Of a DNA stretch of 8,638 nucleotides, positions 1-6,217 are shown in pieces (the first letter of the stretch is position 1; each line of letters starts with the position of its first letter). Source of the stretch: Gammaproteobacteria bacterium (GTDB taxonomy: Bacteria; Pseudomonadota; Gammaproteobacteria; SZUA-152); assembly GCA_030613605.1 (NCBI GenBank), contig JAUWLO010000079.1, positions 1 through 8,638 on the forward strand, read 5' to 3'. The translations under genes and the position numbers were made by a program. The notes beneath the pieces were generated by a model. The model worked only from the letters and a program-made list of their open reading frames with translations, was not told the origin of the DNA and did no database searches.

Positions 1-622
1 CAATGATTACGAAATGCTGGAAAAGTTATTAGGTGAAGATAACTTCAGGCTTATGTGTACTTCTTATATTGAGAAATATCCTTCAACCTACTATTCCTTA
101 CGCTGGTTCGGCAAAGACTTCCCAACGTTTCTGGAATATTCCCCTGAAAAGGGTCAACATGACTGGGAAGCTGAACTAGCCCATTTAGAATGGCAATTCA
201 TTAATGCCTTTGATTCGGCAAATACCGAAACAATATCTGAAGCAGACGCAGCAGCCATCCCTCCCGAATCATGGCCAACACTGTCCATGGTTTTCCATCC
301 TTCGGTAAAACTGCTTAATTTATGGTGGAATACACTTGATCTCTGGCAGGCTGCAAAAAAAGACACGCAACCTCCTCAGCCTATCCGGTTGCCACAACAA
401 AGCCATTGCCTGATGTGGCGCGATGAGCTGATGACGCAATACCGCTCACTGGAAGCCGATGAAGCCGTCGCACTTTCAGCTGCAATTGAGGGTGCCAATT
501 TTTCAGAGATATGCAGCGCACTTGCGACAGAGCTTGACGACCAGGAACTAACCCCGATGAAAGCCGCTGGATTCCTCAAGGGCTGGTTAGCAGCAGGCAT
601 GCTGACCAATCTAAAAACCTGA
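1..622 (+). CDS. HvfC/BufC-like (DUF2063) protein, 5'-truncated by the window edge
   Basis: This is probably the partner protein of a DUF692/MNIO enzyme. In Hvf/Buf-type clusters such proteins work beside the metal-dependent oxidase that modifies Cys-containing precursor peptides. The frame is open from base 2 (N-D-Y-E before the first Met at 14), so that Met is internal and the true start lies upstream. Family signs are the LLGEDNF...YIEKYPS segment, which matches the usual L-[VL]-G-E-x-x-F...P stretch of the N-terminal domain, followed by a W/L-rich middle and a C-terminal helical part ending in FLKGWLAAGML, like the family's usual tail. About 206 residues are visible; family members are often about 250, so roughly 40-50 are missing. 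It ends with TGA 58 nt before the next gene. The family is fairly sure; the role is known only by association, and the expected BufA/BufB genes are not in view. Confidence 0.72.
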   Translation, partial: NDYEMLEKLLGEDNFRLMCTSYIEKYPSTYYSLRWFGKDFPTFLEYSPEKGQHDWEAELAHLEWQFINAFDSANTETISEADAAAIPPESWPTLSMVFHPSVKLLNLWWNTLDLWQAAKKDTQPPQPIRLPQQSHCLMWRDELMTQYRSLEADEAVALSAAIEGANFSEICSALATELDDQELTPMKAAGFLKGWLAAGMLTNLKT

Positions 623-680
623 TACTTCTTTTTTTCATAATAGTTATTCTCATTTTCACTTCATGAGTTACACTTAAACT

Positions 681-2024
681 GTGACTAGCAATAACCTTTC
701 ATTTTTAAATCCCACATATTGGCGCAATCAGCTAGATAGGCTTTGGGAAACGGATGTGAGCACCCAGCCTATGGGTAAAGCATTTCTCCTCACATCAATC
801 CGTATAGCAATTCGTGTCATCCAGGATTTTATGCAAGGTCAACTTACCTTGCGCGCCATGAGTCTTGTTTATACCACTTTGTTGTCTTTAGTACCTTTAT
901 TGGCCTTAAGCTTTTCCATGCTCAAGGCCTTCGGAATCCACAATCAGCTTGAACCTCTACTGCTGAAATTTTTAGCGCCACTGGGTGAAAAAGGCTCAGA
1001 ACTGGCCATTCAGATTGTGCAGTTCGTAGAGAATATCGGCGTAGGCGTTTTAGGTTCGCTAGGATTATTGCTACTGGTTTATACAGTGGTATCACTCATC
1101 CAGAAAGTAGAAGCATCATTAAACTTTATCTGGCATGTGAATAGTGTCCGCAGTCTGTCACAACGCTTAAGCGGTTACCTCAGTGTTGTCATGATAGGCC
1201 CATTACTGGTTGTCACTGCCCTGGGTATAACCGCTTCAATGATGAATACCGGTCTGGTGCAACAAATCGTTGCTATCGAACCCTTTGGCTCACTCGTGAT
1301 TGGCCTGACCAAGCTAGTACCGTATATGCTGGTTATTGGCGCTTTCTCTGCTACCTATATTTTAATTCCACACACCAACGTAAAGTGGCGAAGCGCATTA
1401 CTCGGCGGGCTGATTGCTGGCGTCTTATGGGAAACTGTAGGCTGGGGATTTGCTTCTTTTATTGTGGGTTCTGCCAAGTACGAAGCGGTTTATTCAGGTT
1501 TCGCCATTGTTATTTTGTTTTTATTCTGGCTTTACCTCAACTGGCTGGTATTACTTCTTGGTGCCAGTATCGCATTCTATCACCAGAATCCTGCATACCA
1601 GGTATCTGGCGCTATTCACAAACCGTTAGGCAATCGAGCCAAAGAATTACTGGCGCTTGAAATACTACGTTTAATTGGAAAGGCTTATCAGGATGGCGGC
1701 AGGCAATGGACACTGGAAAACCTTCTTGAAGACATATCTCTGCCCATGGAATCCGTCAACGAAGTATTACAAAAATTATTATCGCGTAAACTTCTGGTGA
1801 ATGCCGGGGATGAACCTGGCTACTTCGTTCCTGGTCGTGACCTCCTGACCATTTCTATTAAGGAAGTTCTGGATGTGGTGCGAGATGATGCTGAGGGAGA
1901 CAGCGTCAGCGATGCGTATGCCGACAGCAGTGTTATTAACATTTTACTGGAGTTGAATTCACTGACCGACGAACACCTGAAGAACAAAACAATTAAGGAT
2001 TTGATTTCCCCTAAAGATGTCTGA
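681..2024 (+). CDS. YihY/BrkB family (UPF0761) inner membrane protein with C-terminal winged-helix-like domain
   Basis: A 447-residue integral membrane protein of the YihY/virulence factor BrkB family, whose biochemical function is not established. Hydrophobic segments lie at about residues 62-83, 117-141, 164-185, 206-230, 237-262 and 271-300, giving six membrane passes. Family signs include LTLRAMSLVYTTLLSLVPLLA near 56-76, the glycine-rich GGLIAGVLWE near 242-251 and LNWLVLLLGASIAFY near 286-300. After the last helix about 145 soluble residues follow; residues 320-390 read as a winged helix, as in long members of the family. The start is GTG at 681, the first candidate after an in-frame TAA at 675-677; no clear Shine-Dalgarno sequence precedes it, so the start is moderately sure. 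The acidic C-terminal tail (RDDAEGDSVSDAYADSS) is probably flexible. The gene is convergent with fccB and separated from it by 106 nt. Confidence 0.9.
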   Translation: MTSNNLSFLNPTYWRNQLDRLWETDVSTQPMGKAFLLTSIRIAIRVIQDFMQGQLTLRAMSLVYTTLLSLVPLLALSFSMLKAFGIHNQLEPLLLKFLAPLGEKGSELAIQIVQFVENIGVGVLGSLGLLLLVYTVVSLIQKVEASLNFIWHVNSVRSLSQRLSGYLSVVMIGPLLVVTALGITASMMNTGLVQQIVAIEPFGSLVIGLTKLVPYMLVIGAFSATYILIPHTNVKWRSALLGGLIAGVLWETVGWGFASFIVGSAKYEAVYSGFAIVILFLFWLYLNWLVLLLGASIAFYHQNPAYQVSGAIHKPLGNRAKELLALEILRLIGKAYQDGGRQWTLENLLEDISLPMESVNEVLQKLLSRKLLVNAGDEPGYFVPGRDLLTISIKEVLDVVRDDAEGDSVSDAYADSSVINILLELNSLTDEHLKNKTIKDLISPKDV

Positions 2025-2026
2025 TG

Positions 2027-2088
2027 GAATCCGGGGCTTTTACCGTCCCTGGTAATGCCCCTATTGCTTGAATTCCCCGTCTGGATTC
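2027..2088. terminator. Nested hairpin between convergent genes, possible terminator
   Basis: Just after the yihY-like stop, ggggc (2033-2037) pairs with gcccc (2057-2061), and inside it ttacc (2040-2044) pairs with ggtaa (2051-2055) around a 6-nt loop. An outer pair gaatcc (2027-2032) / ggattc (2083-2088) can close the whole element. The position between convergent genes suits a bidirectional terminator, but the T-tract is poor on both strands (only tattgctt after the inner stem on +). The structure is visible; termination is inferred. Confidence 0.45.
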
Positions 2089-2130
2089 TCGGCGTCCATA
2101 CTACTCGCGTCAGGAACGTGGCTTACCGAA

Positions 2131-3411
2131 TCATCCAAACATATCGGCCGTTATAGCCTTATACCAGCCTTCCGCATACACAGCTTCCATTCGCCGCTGC
2201 TGAAGAGGCGCATCACGCTTACCAACACCACCTGCGCCCTTAACCGGCATTATGCCTTTATCGGTCAATCGATAAACTGCGGCTACCGATATTCCGTAGT
2301 CCGGTGCTACCAGGCTGTAGCAGGTATTCACCCAGGAAGAAATGCCGACAGATTCGCCCCGAAGGCCCGCAACAATCTCAGCCGCGCAAACTTTACCCTG
2401 ACTACTTGCAGCAAAACCAGACTTCGGCATCTTGCCCGCTATACTGGCATCACCAATAACATGGATTCCTGGTTTTACGGTGGACTCAAAGGTTTTTTGA
2501 TTTACCGGACACCAGCCTTTTTTATTCGTGAGTCCAGCACTAAAAGCAATGGAAGCCGCTTTTTGCGGTGGGATAATATTAACAACATCCGCCTTGTGTT
2601 TATCACCACTTGCGTACACAGTCATGTTTTTTGCATCGACCCTATCGAGCTTGCCACCTTGCGAACCGGGCACCCATTCAATCAAGTCTGGATAAAACTC
2701 ATCCCATGCATCCTGAAATAATGGCTGCTTTGAGAACTTATCCTTGGCATCAAGAATAAGAATTTTTGAACGCGGTTTATTTTTCTTAAGATAATGAGCG
2801 ATTAAACTGGCGCGCTCATAAGGACCTGGCGGGCAACGGAATGGATTACCTGGAGGCGCGATAATCACCAGTCCACCATTTGGCATTGCTTCCAGTTGTT
2901 TGCGAAGCAAGACCGTTTGCGAACCTCCATGCCATGAATGCGGCATACTCTCACTGGCTGCCTCATTGTAGCCCTCTATAGCATCCCACTGAAAGCCAAT
3001 GCCAGGCGACAAAACAAGTCTGTCATAACTAAAGGATTTACCCCCCGCTGTACGTATTTTTTTTGCTGATGAATCAACTGTTGTTACAGTGTCATGAACC
3101 ACCTTCACACCATGCACAGAACTTAATTTTTCATAACCATGCGTGATGAAATCCATCTTCTTCATCCCACCCAACACCGCATTACTAAACGGACAGGTAA
3201 TGAATTTTTTTGTGTCTGAAATGAGTGTTACAGAAAGAGAAGAATCAAAACGCTTGAGGTATTTAGCACATGTAGCCCCGCCAAACCCACCACCGACGAC
3301 AACTATTCTGGCGCCGGATTTAGGAAATGCCAACGAAGGTATACCAAATGCACTCAGCGCCGATGCAGTTCCTAACCACTTCAAAAAGTGTCGACGGTCA
3401 ATGGTATTCAT
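2131..3411 (-). CDS. fccB: Flavocytochrome c sulfide dehydrogenase, FAD subunit
   Basis: Oxidises sulfide in the periplasm on FAD and a redox-active disulfide, passing electrons to the cytochrome subunit. The 426-residue protein begins with a Tat-like signal (RRHFLKWLG at residues 6-14, then a short hydrophobic stretch to about 30). The FAD-binding glycine motif VVGGGFGG is at 38-45. TCPFSNAVLGG (72-82) is typical of the family. The two Cys expected to form the active disulfide are Cys193 (FRCPPGPYERA) and Cys301 (GWCPVN). The second flavin motif, IHVIGDAS, is at 316-323, and the C-terminal FCSD domain follows at about 355-426. The start is ATG 3411, because a near-perfect aaaggaggg (3424-3416) precedes it by 4 nt; the Met 7 codons upstream lacks this support. 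It lies 66 nt downstream of fccA in the same operon. Length and motifs fit FccB/SoxF; it is not an SQR-type membrane quinone reductase. Confidence 0.95.
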   Translation of the reverse strand: MNTIDRRHFLKWLGTASALSAFGIPSLAFPKSGARIVVVGGGFGGATCAKYLKRFDSSLSVTLISDTKKFITCPFSNAVLGGMKKMDFITHGYEKLSSVHGVKVVHDTVTTVDSSAKKIRTAGGKSFSYDRLVLSPGIGFQWDAIEGYNEAASESMPHSWHGGSQTVLLRKQLEAMPNGGLVIIAPPGNPFRCPPGPYERASLIAHYLKKNKPRSKILILDAKDKFSKQPLFQDAWDEFYPDLIEWVPGSQGGKLDRVDAKNMTVYASGDKHKADVVNIIPPQKAASIAFSAGLTNKKGWCPVNQKTFESTVKPGIHVIGDASIAGKMPKSGFAASSQGKVCAAEIVAGLRGESVGISSWVNTCYSLVAPDYGISVAAVYRLTDKGIMPVKGAGGVGKRDAPLQQRRMEAVYAEGWYKAITADMFG

Positions 3412-3415
3412 AACG

Positions 3416-3424
3416 CCCTCCTTT
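3416..3424 (-). promoter_or_regulatory. Strong Shine-Dalgarno of fccB, decides its start
   Basis: The minus strand reads aaaggaggg followed by cgtt and ATG at 3411. The AGGAGG core sits 5 nt from that ATG and would lie inside the coding region if the upstream Met at 3432 were used, so it fixes the start at 3411. It also shows that fccB can be translated independently after the 66-nt gap from fccA. Confidence 0.85.
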
Positions 3425-3477
3425 TTTATCAATTTTTCACAGAGGAAAAGAGAAAAAATCCGTAAAATAGTTAAATA

Positions 3478-3789
3478 TTACTTAGCACTTGAAAAATGTT
3501 TTGCCATTAATTCGATTTCTTCATCCGTGTATCCTTTGGCAATGCGATTCATTACGGTACCTTTGCGTTTGTCTGCCTTGAAAGCTTTCATCGCTGAAAC
3601 CAGATAACTGCTTGGTAAACCTTTTATTGATGGTATTGAGCCAGGACTGGCCCCGTCTGTGCCATGGCAACCGGCACATGGGTTGGCCAACATTGCTGGT
3701 CGGTAGTCTGCCGCCATTCCAACACCCGATATCCACATAAATATTGCTGCAGACATCACCACGGTAATTCTTAAGGATTTTTGTTTCAT
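3478..3789 (-). CDS. fccA: Monohaem cytochrome c, sulfide dehydrogenase cytochrome subunit
   Basis: Small periplasmic class I cytochrome c that takes electrons from the FccB flavin. Of 103 residues, the first 26 form a Sec signal peptide (basic MKQKSLR, hydrophobic core, cleavage probably after GMA). The mature protein is about 77 residues. The haem-binding motif CAGCH is at residues 38-42, and the likely axial Met is Met80 in GTVMNRIAKGYTDEEI, a sequence typical of FccA-type cytochromes. Only one CXXCH is present, so this is the short monohaem form and not the dihaem form known from some purple sulfur bacteria. A good ribosome site, aggggagg (3804-3797), lies 7 nt before the ATG. It is the first gene of the fccAB unit, and the 363 nt upstream must contain its promoter. 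The fccB neighbour supports the specific name; alone it would be only a class I cytochrome c. Confidence 0.88.
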   Translation of the reverse strand: MKQKSLRITVVMSAAIFMWISGVGMAADYRPAMLANPCAGCHGTDGASPGSIPSIKGLPSSYLVSAMKAFKADKRKGTVMNRIAKGYTDEEIELMAKHFSSAK

Positions 3790-3796
3790 GGTAATA

Positions 3797-3804
3797 CCTC
3801 CCCT
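3797..3804 (-). promoter_or_regulatory. Shine-Dalgarno of fccA
   Basis: The minus strand reads aggggagg, then a 7-nt spacer (tattacc) and ATG at 3789. It supports the 103-residue reading over an overlapping frame that could begin at 3808. Confidence 0.75.
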
Positions 3805-3893
3805 GCATTCACGAGTTGAACCGCACGAATTAGTATCAATACAAATAAAAACTTCGGCCGAGAGAGCCTTGTGTGAAATATGTACAACACAGG

Positions 3894-3907
3894 CGTACGA
3901 ACGTACG
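3894..3907. repeat. Inverted repeat cgtacg-aa-cgtacg upstream of fccA, possible operator
   Basis: Two copies of the self-complementary hexamer cgtacg are separated by aa, so they form both a direct and an inverted repeat with a 14-bp footprint. It lies 105-118 bp upstream of the fccA ATG. Nearby, atatcg occurs twice (3914-3919 and 3927-3932) with a 13-bp period. This layout would suit a dimeric regulator, but no regulator gene is nearby and no promoter was placed, so the operator role is inference. Confidence 0.35.
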
Positions 3908-4002
3908 GCACGTATATCGGCGCAAGATATCGACTAATGCCACCCCTGGCCGTGGTGGGACGTAAAATTATTTTCTTAATCTTTACTTATATATAGACTA
4001 TG

Positions 4003-4048
4003 GAAGCCCTAAATTCACCCTTGTGAAAAGTCGGGAATTCCGGGCTTC
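4003..4048. repeat. Long-range inverted repeat enclosing a small hairpin
   Basis: gaagccc (4003-4009) can pair with gggcttc (4042-4048). Inside, ttcac (4014-4018) and gtgaa (4023-4027) form a tight hairpin with a 4-nt loop, and the palindrome ggaattcc spans 4034-4041. A transcript of either strand could fold into a two-tier stem. Function is unknown; it could be a transcript 3' end, a leader structure or chance. Confidence 0.4.
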
Positions 4049-4152
4049 AACTCAATCAAGACGTAATTTTTCAGCCAGTGTGAAAATGGATGCTGGGCTA
4101 CAATGCCCCTCTTCCCAACAAAACCACTTTTAAATTTTAGGTGAATATAGCC

Positions 4153-4674
4153 CTACAAAGAGGAGAACACTGGGCTAACTTCAGGTAGAGAATCCTCGCT
4201 TATCAAAACCCTGACACCAGTTGAAATACTATCGTATAAGGCAATAATATCGTCATTGCGCATTCTTATGCAGCCGTGGGAATTAGGCAACCCCATAGGT
4301 TCTTCATCAGGGCAACCATGAATATAAATATACCGCTGCAAAGTATCAACAGAGCCTGACTGATTGACTCCTGGCTCCAGCCCGGATAACCATAGAATAC
4401 GTGTCAGTATCCAGTCTCGCTCGGGGGTTTGTTCTTTTAATGCCGACGAATACACTTCACCCGTTTGCTGGCGGCCAACAAAAACACTGTTTACTTTGGC
4501 ATCATTACCAATTTTCTCGTGAACAATATGCCAGCCACGTGGCGTACATTCACTACCATTGATTTCGCCGGAACCATTTAACGCTGTTGCAATCGAGAAA
4601 TCCAGTAACACACTATCCCCATCCCGCAATTGTAGGCGTTGGTCTTCAATGCTGATTAATATAATCTTGCTCAT
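4153..4674 (-). CDS. YkuD-family L,D-transpeptidase/L,D-carboxypeptidase, no signal peptide
   Basis: Acts on the tetrapeptide stem of peptidoglycan. The 173-residue protein carries the YkuD active-site signature: His119 in IYIHGC, then 13 residues later Ser132-His133-Gly134-Cys135-Ile-Arg-Met. Cys135 is the predicted nucleophile and Arg137 the conserved Arg. The N-terminus (MSKIILISIEDQRLQL) is a beta-strand of the catalytic fold and not a signal peptide, and no membrane segment or LysM domain is present. Classical L,D-transpeptidases are exported, so a cytoplasmic location is likely. Cytoplasmic YkuD enzymes such as ElsL of Acinetobacter work as L,D-carboxypeptidases in murein recycling, which is the best-fitting role here. 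The gene starts 16 nt after the solute-binding protein stop, with no clear Shine-Dalgarno, so translational coupling is plausible. It is the last gene of the array. Family sure; carboxypeptidase versus transpeptidase activity is not decided. Confidence 0.88.
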   Translation of the reverse strand: MSKIILISIEDQRLQLRDGDSVLLDFSIATALNGSGEINGSECTPRGWHIVHEKIGNDAKVNSVFVGRQQTGEVYSSALKEQTPERDWILTRILWLSGLEPGVNQSGSVDTLQRYIYIHGCPDEEPMGLPNSHGCIRMRNDDIIALYDSISTGVRVLISEDSLPEVSPVFSSL

Positions 4675-4690
4675 TATTGTTAATTTTAGA

Positions 4691-6217
4691 TCAATTGGCC
4701 GTCTTGATTACGTCTATTAAACCATCATAATTTCCATCCAGCCCCAGTTGATATCCGGTGATGCCCTCCCGTGCGGCAAAAACATGGTTCTCATACCATA
4801 ACGGAACATAGGGAAGCTTTTCCAGCAAACGTTTTTGTAATTGCCTATAGGATATCGCCTGTTTTTCCAATGTTGTCGCAGCGCCTGCGGTTTCAATCAG
4901 GTGATCACTCACACTATCGCTGAAGCGACCCCGATTAGCACCATTAGGCGGCACAGCCTCACTGTGAAAAACATATCGAAATATATCCGGTGTTTTTATG
5001 CCGACCCATGACAAACTAAACATCTGAAAATTTCCGGCCTTGATATCGCCATAAAAAGTACCCCAGTCATAGCTTCGCAAATCAACCTCAATGCCTACTT
5101 CTTTGAGCTGACTTTGGAGCACTGTGGCAAGACGCACCCGGAATGCGTTGGTTGATGTTTTATAGGTTAAACGTAAAGGATTTCTTTTGGTAAACCCGGC
5201 TTCAGCAAGCAAAGCTCTTGCCTGATCAGGGCTGTAGGCAATATCTTTCAGATTGGGATTACCGGCCCAATGATCAGGCAATAATAATGCGCTAGCAGGT
5301 CTGGCTGCGCCAGCCATTACGTATTTAATAATAGCCTCTCTATCGATTGCCATCGCAATCGCACGACGCACCTTTTGTTTCCCGACCAGCGCATCATCCA
5401 GATTAAAGCCCAGATAAGTAAAATTAGAGCCACGAGCATGGGTCACAGTAATATCTTTTTGCTTATTTAGATGGGACACCAACTCGGGTGAAAGATCATT
5501 CTGCACCATATCAATTTCGCCACGGATCAATTTAAGCACGCGAACGGTATCTTCTTTAACCCTGACAAAACTCACAGCCTGCTTATCCTTCAAACGTCGA
5601 AGAAATAATTTCCCATTTTCAGGCCAGCTGGAAAATTTAAAGGGCCCACTACCAATAGGCTGCCTACTAAAAGAATGGTTATTGTTTATATATTTTTCAG
5701 GCAATATGCCAATAACTAAATAAGCAGGAAACAACAAGTCTGGGCGTGACAAATGAAAATCAACAGTGCTTTCATCGACCACATCAATAATGTCTATCAT
5801 GTTCAAAGTTGCTCGATGGGGAGAAGCAAGTTTTGGGTTTAATATTGAGTCATAAGTGGCCTTAACATCGCTGGCCATAAGATGGGAACCATCATGAAAT
5901 GTTCGGTTATCTGTTTTTAGGTAGAAGCGATAATGCAATGGCGAAATCAATTCCCACTCTGCCAGGCTGGGCACCGGTAGTTGTTGTTCGTTGAACTCAA
6001 CCAGTCGCGCATACAACAATCGATTGATTCGACTTGAAGTGGCGTCAGTAGAAAAACGGGGGTCGAGTGTAACGGGCGCGCTGGCAAGACCAATACGCAA
6101 AGTATTATCAGGTACTGGTGCACATGCAGCCAGCGAAAAAACCAAAAATAAAAATATTATTTTTCTTGCGTAAGTAAAGAGATAAGTAAAGATTTTACCA
6201 GTCCTTCTTTCTACCAA
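4691..6217 (-). CDS. Family-5 peptide-type solute-binding lipoprotein (DppA/OppA-like), orphan
   Basis: Extracytoplasmic binding protein of the SBP_bac_5 family, which delivers peptides, nickel or other ligands to ABC importers. The 508-residue reading starts with a basic N-terminus, a hydrophobic stretch (19-29) and a lipobox SLAAC, giving a lipidated Cys32; Ala at +2 does not look like an inner-membrane retention signal. Family motifs follow: LDPRFSTDATSSRINRLLYARL at about 51-72, GSGPFKFSSW near 189-198 and AMAIDREAII near 288-297. In SWVGIKTPDIF (403-413) the position that is Asp in DppA and OppA (the GWTGD region) appears to be Ile407. The start is TTG at 6217: there is no ATG between the in-frame stop at 6221-6223 and the lipobox. 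It overlaps the CYTH gene by 7 nt. No permease or ATPase gene is in the window, so the transporter partner is unknown. The family is certain, the ligand is not. Confidence 0.88.
   Translation of the reverse strand: MVERRTGKIFTYLFTYARKIIFLFLVFSLAACAPVPDNTLRIGLASAPVTLDPRFSTDATSSRINRLLYARLVEFNEQQLPVPSLAEWELISPLHYRFYLKTDNRTFHDGSHLMASDVKATYDSILNPKLASPHRATLNMIDIIDVVDESTVDFHLSRPDLLFPAYLVIGILPEKYINNNHSFSRQPIGSGPFKFSSWPENGKLFLRRLKDKQAVSFVRVKEDTVRVLKLIRGEIDMVQNDLSPELVSHLNKQKDITVTHARGSNFTYLGFNLDDALVGKQKVRRAIAMAIDREAIIKYVMAGAARPASALLLPDHWAGNPNLKDIAYSPDQARALLAEAGFTKRNPLRLTYKTSTNAFRVRLATVLQSQLKEVGIEVDLRSYDWGTFYGDIKAGNFQMFSLSWVGIKTPDIFRYVFHSEAVPPNGANRGRFSDSVSDHLIETAGAATTLEKQAISYRQLQKRLLEKLPYVPLWYENHVFAAREGITGYQLGLDGNYDGLIDVIKTAN

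Larger units (their letters stand above)
3790..4152. other. Gene-free 363-bp region with several inverted repeats
   Basis: No open reading frame of credible length was found on either strand. The stretch lies between the 3' end of the six-gene array and the start of fccA, so it should hold the array's transcription end and the fccAB promoter. I could not find a convincing -35/-10 pair for fccA; an A/T-rich block (3966-3999, containing tatata on both strands) is only suggestive. Visible structures are cgtacg-aa-cgtacg (3894-3907), ccacc...ggtgg (3940-3958), gaagccc...gggcttc (4003-4048) enclosing a ttcac/gtgaa hairpin (4014-4027), and gggc/gccc (4095-4108). None carries a T-tract good enough to be called a terminator. 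Confidence 0.6.

Noticed and set aside
585..636. Stem ggttagca/tgctgacc (585-592/600-607) followed by a T-run at 629-635 as a terminator of the HvfC-like gene
   Set aside because: The stem lies inside the coding region and the T-run begins about 20 nt after it, too far for an intrinsic terminator.
636..650. CATAAT (636-641) or TATTCT (645-650) as a -10 box for the yihY-like gene
   Set aside because: No acceptable -35 element at 16-18 nt upstream; the region is simply A/T-rich.
2068..2721. 217-codon open frame on + opposite fccB
   Set aside because: It lies antisense to a gene with full FccB motifs, has no recognisable domain and looks like a shadow frame.
3143..3607. 154-codon open frame on + across the fccA-fccB junction
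   Set aside because: Antisense to both genes and spanning their gap; composition is unlike a real protein and no ribosome site was seen.
3521..3808. 95-codon frame on - overlapping fccA in another phase
   Set aside because: The fccA frame has a signal peptide, CAGCH motif, axial Met and a well-placed Shine-Dalgarno; this one has none of them.
3815..3830. GATACT-like -10 box on - just upstream of fccA
   Set aside because: Only a 4-of-6 match, and the position 17-18 nt upstream is the GC-rich cggccg, nothing like a -35 box.
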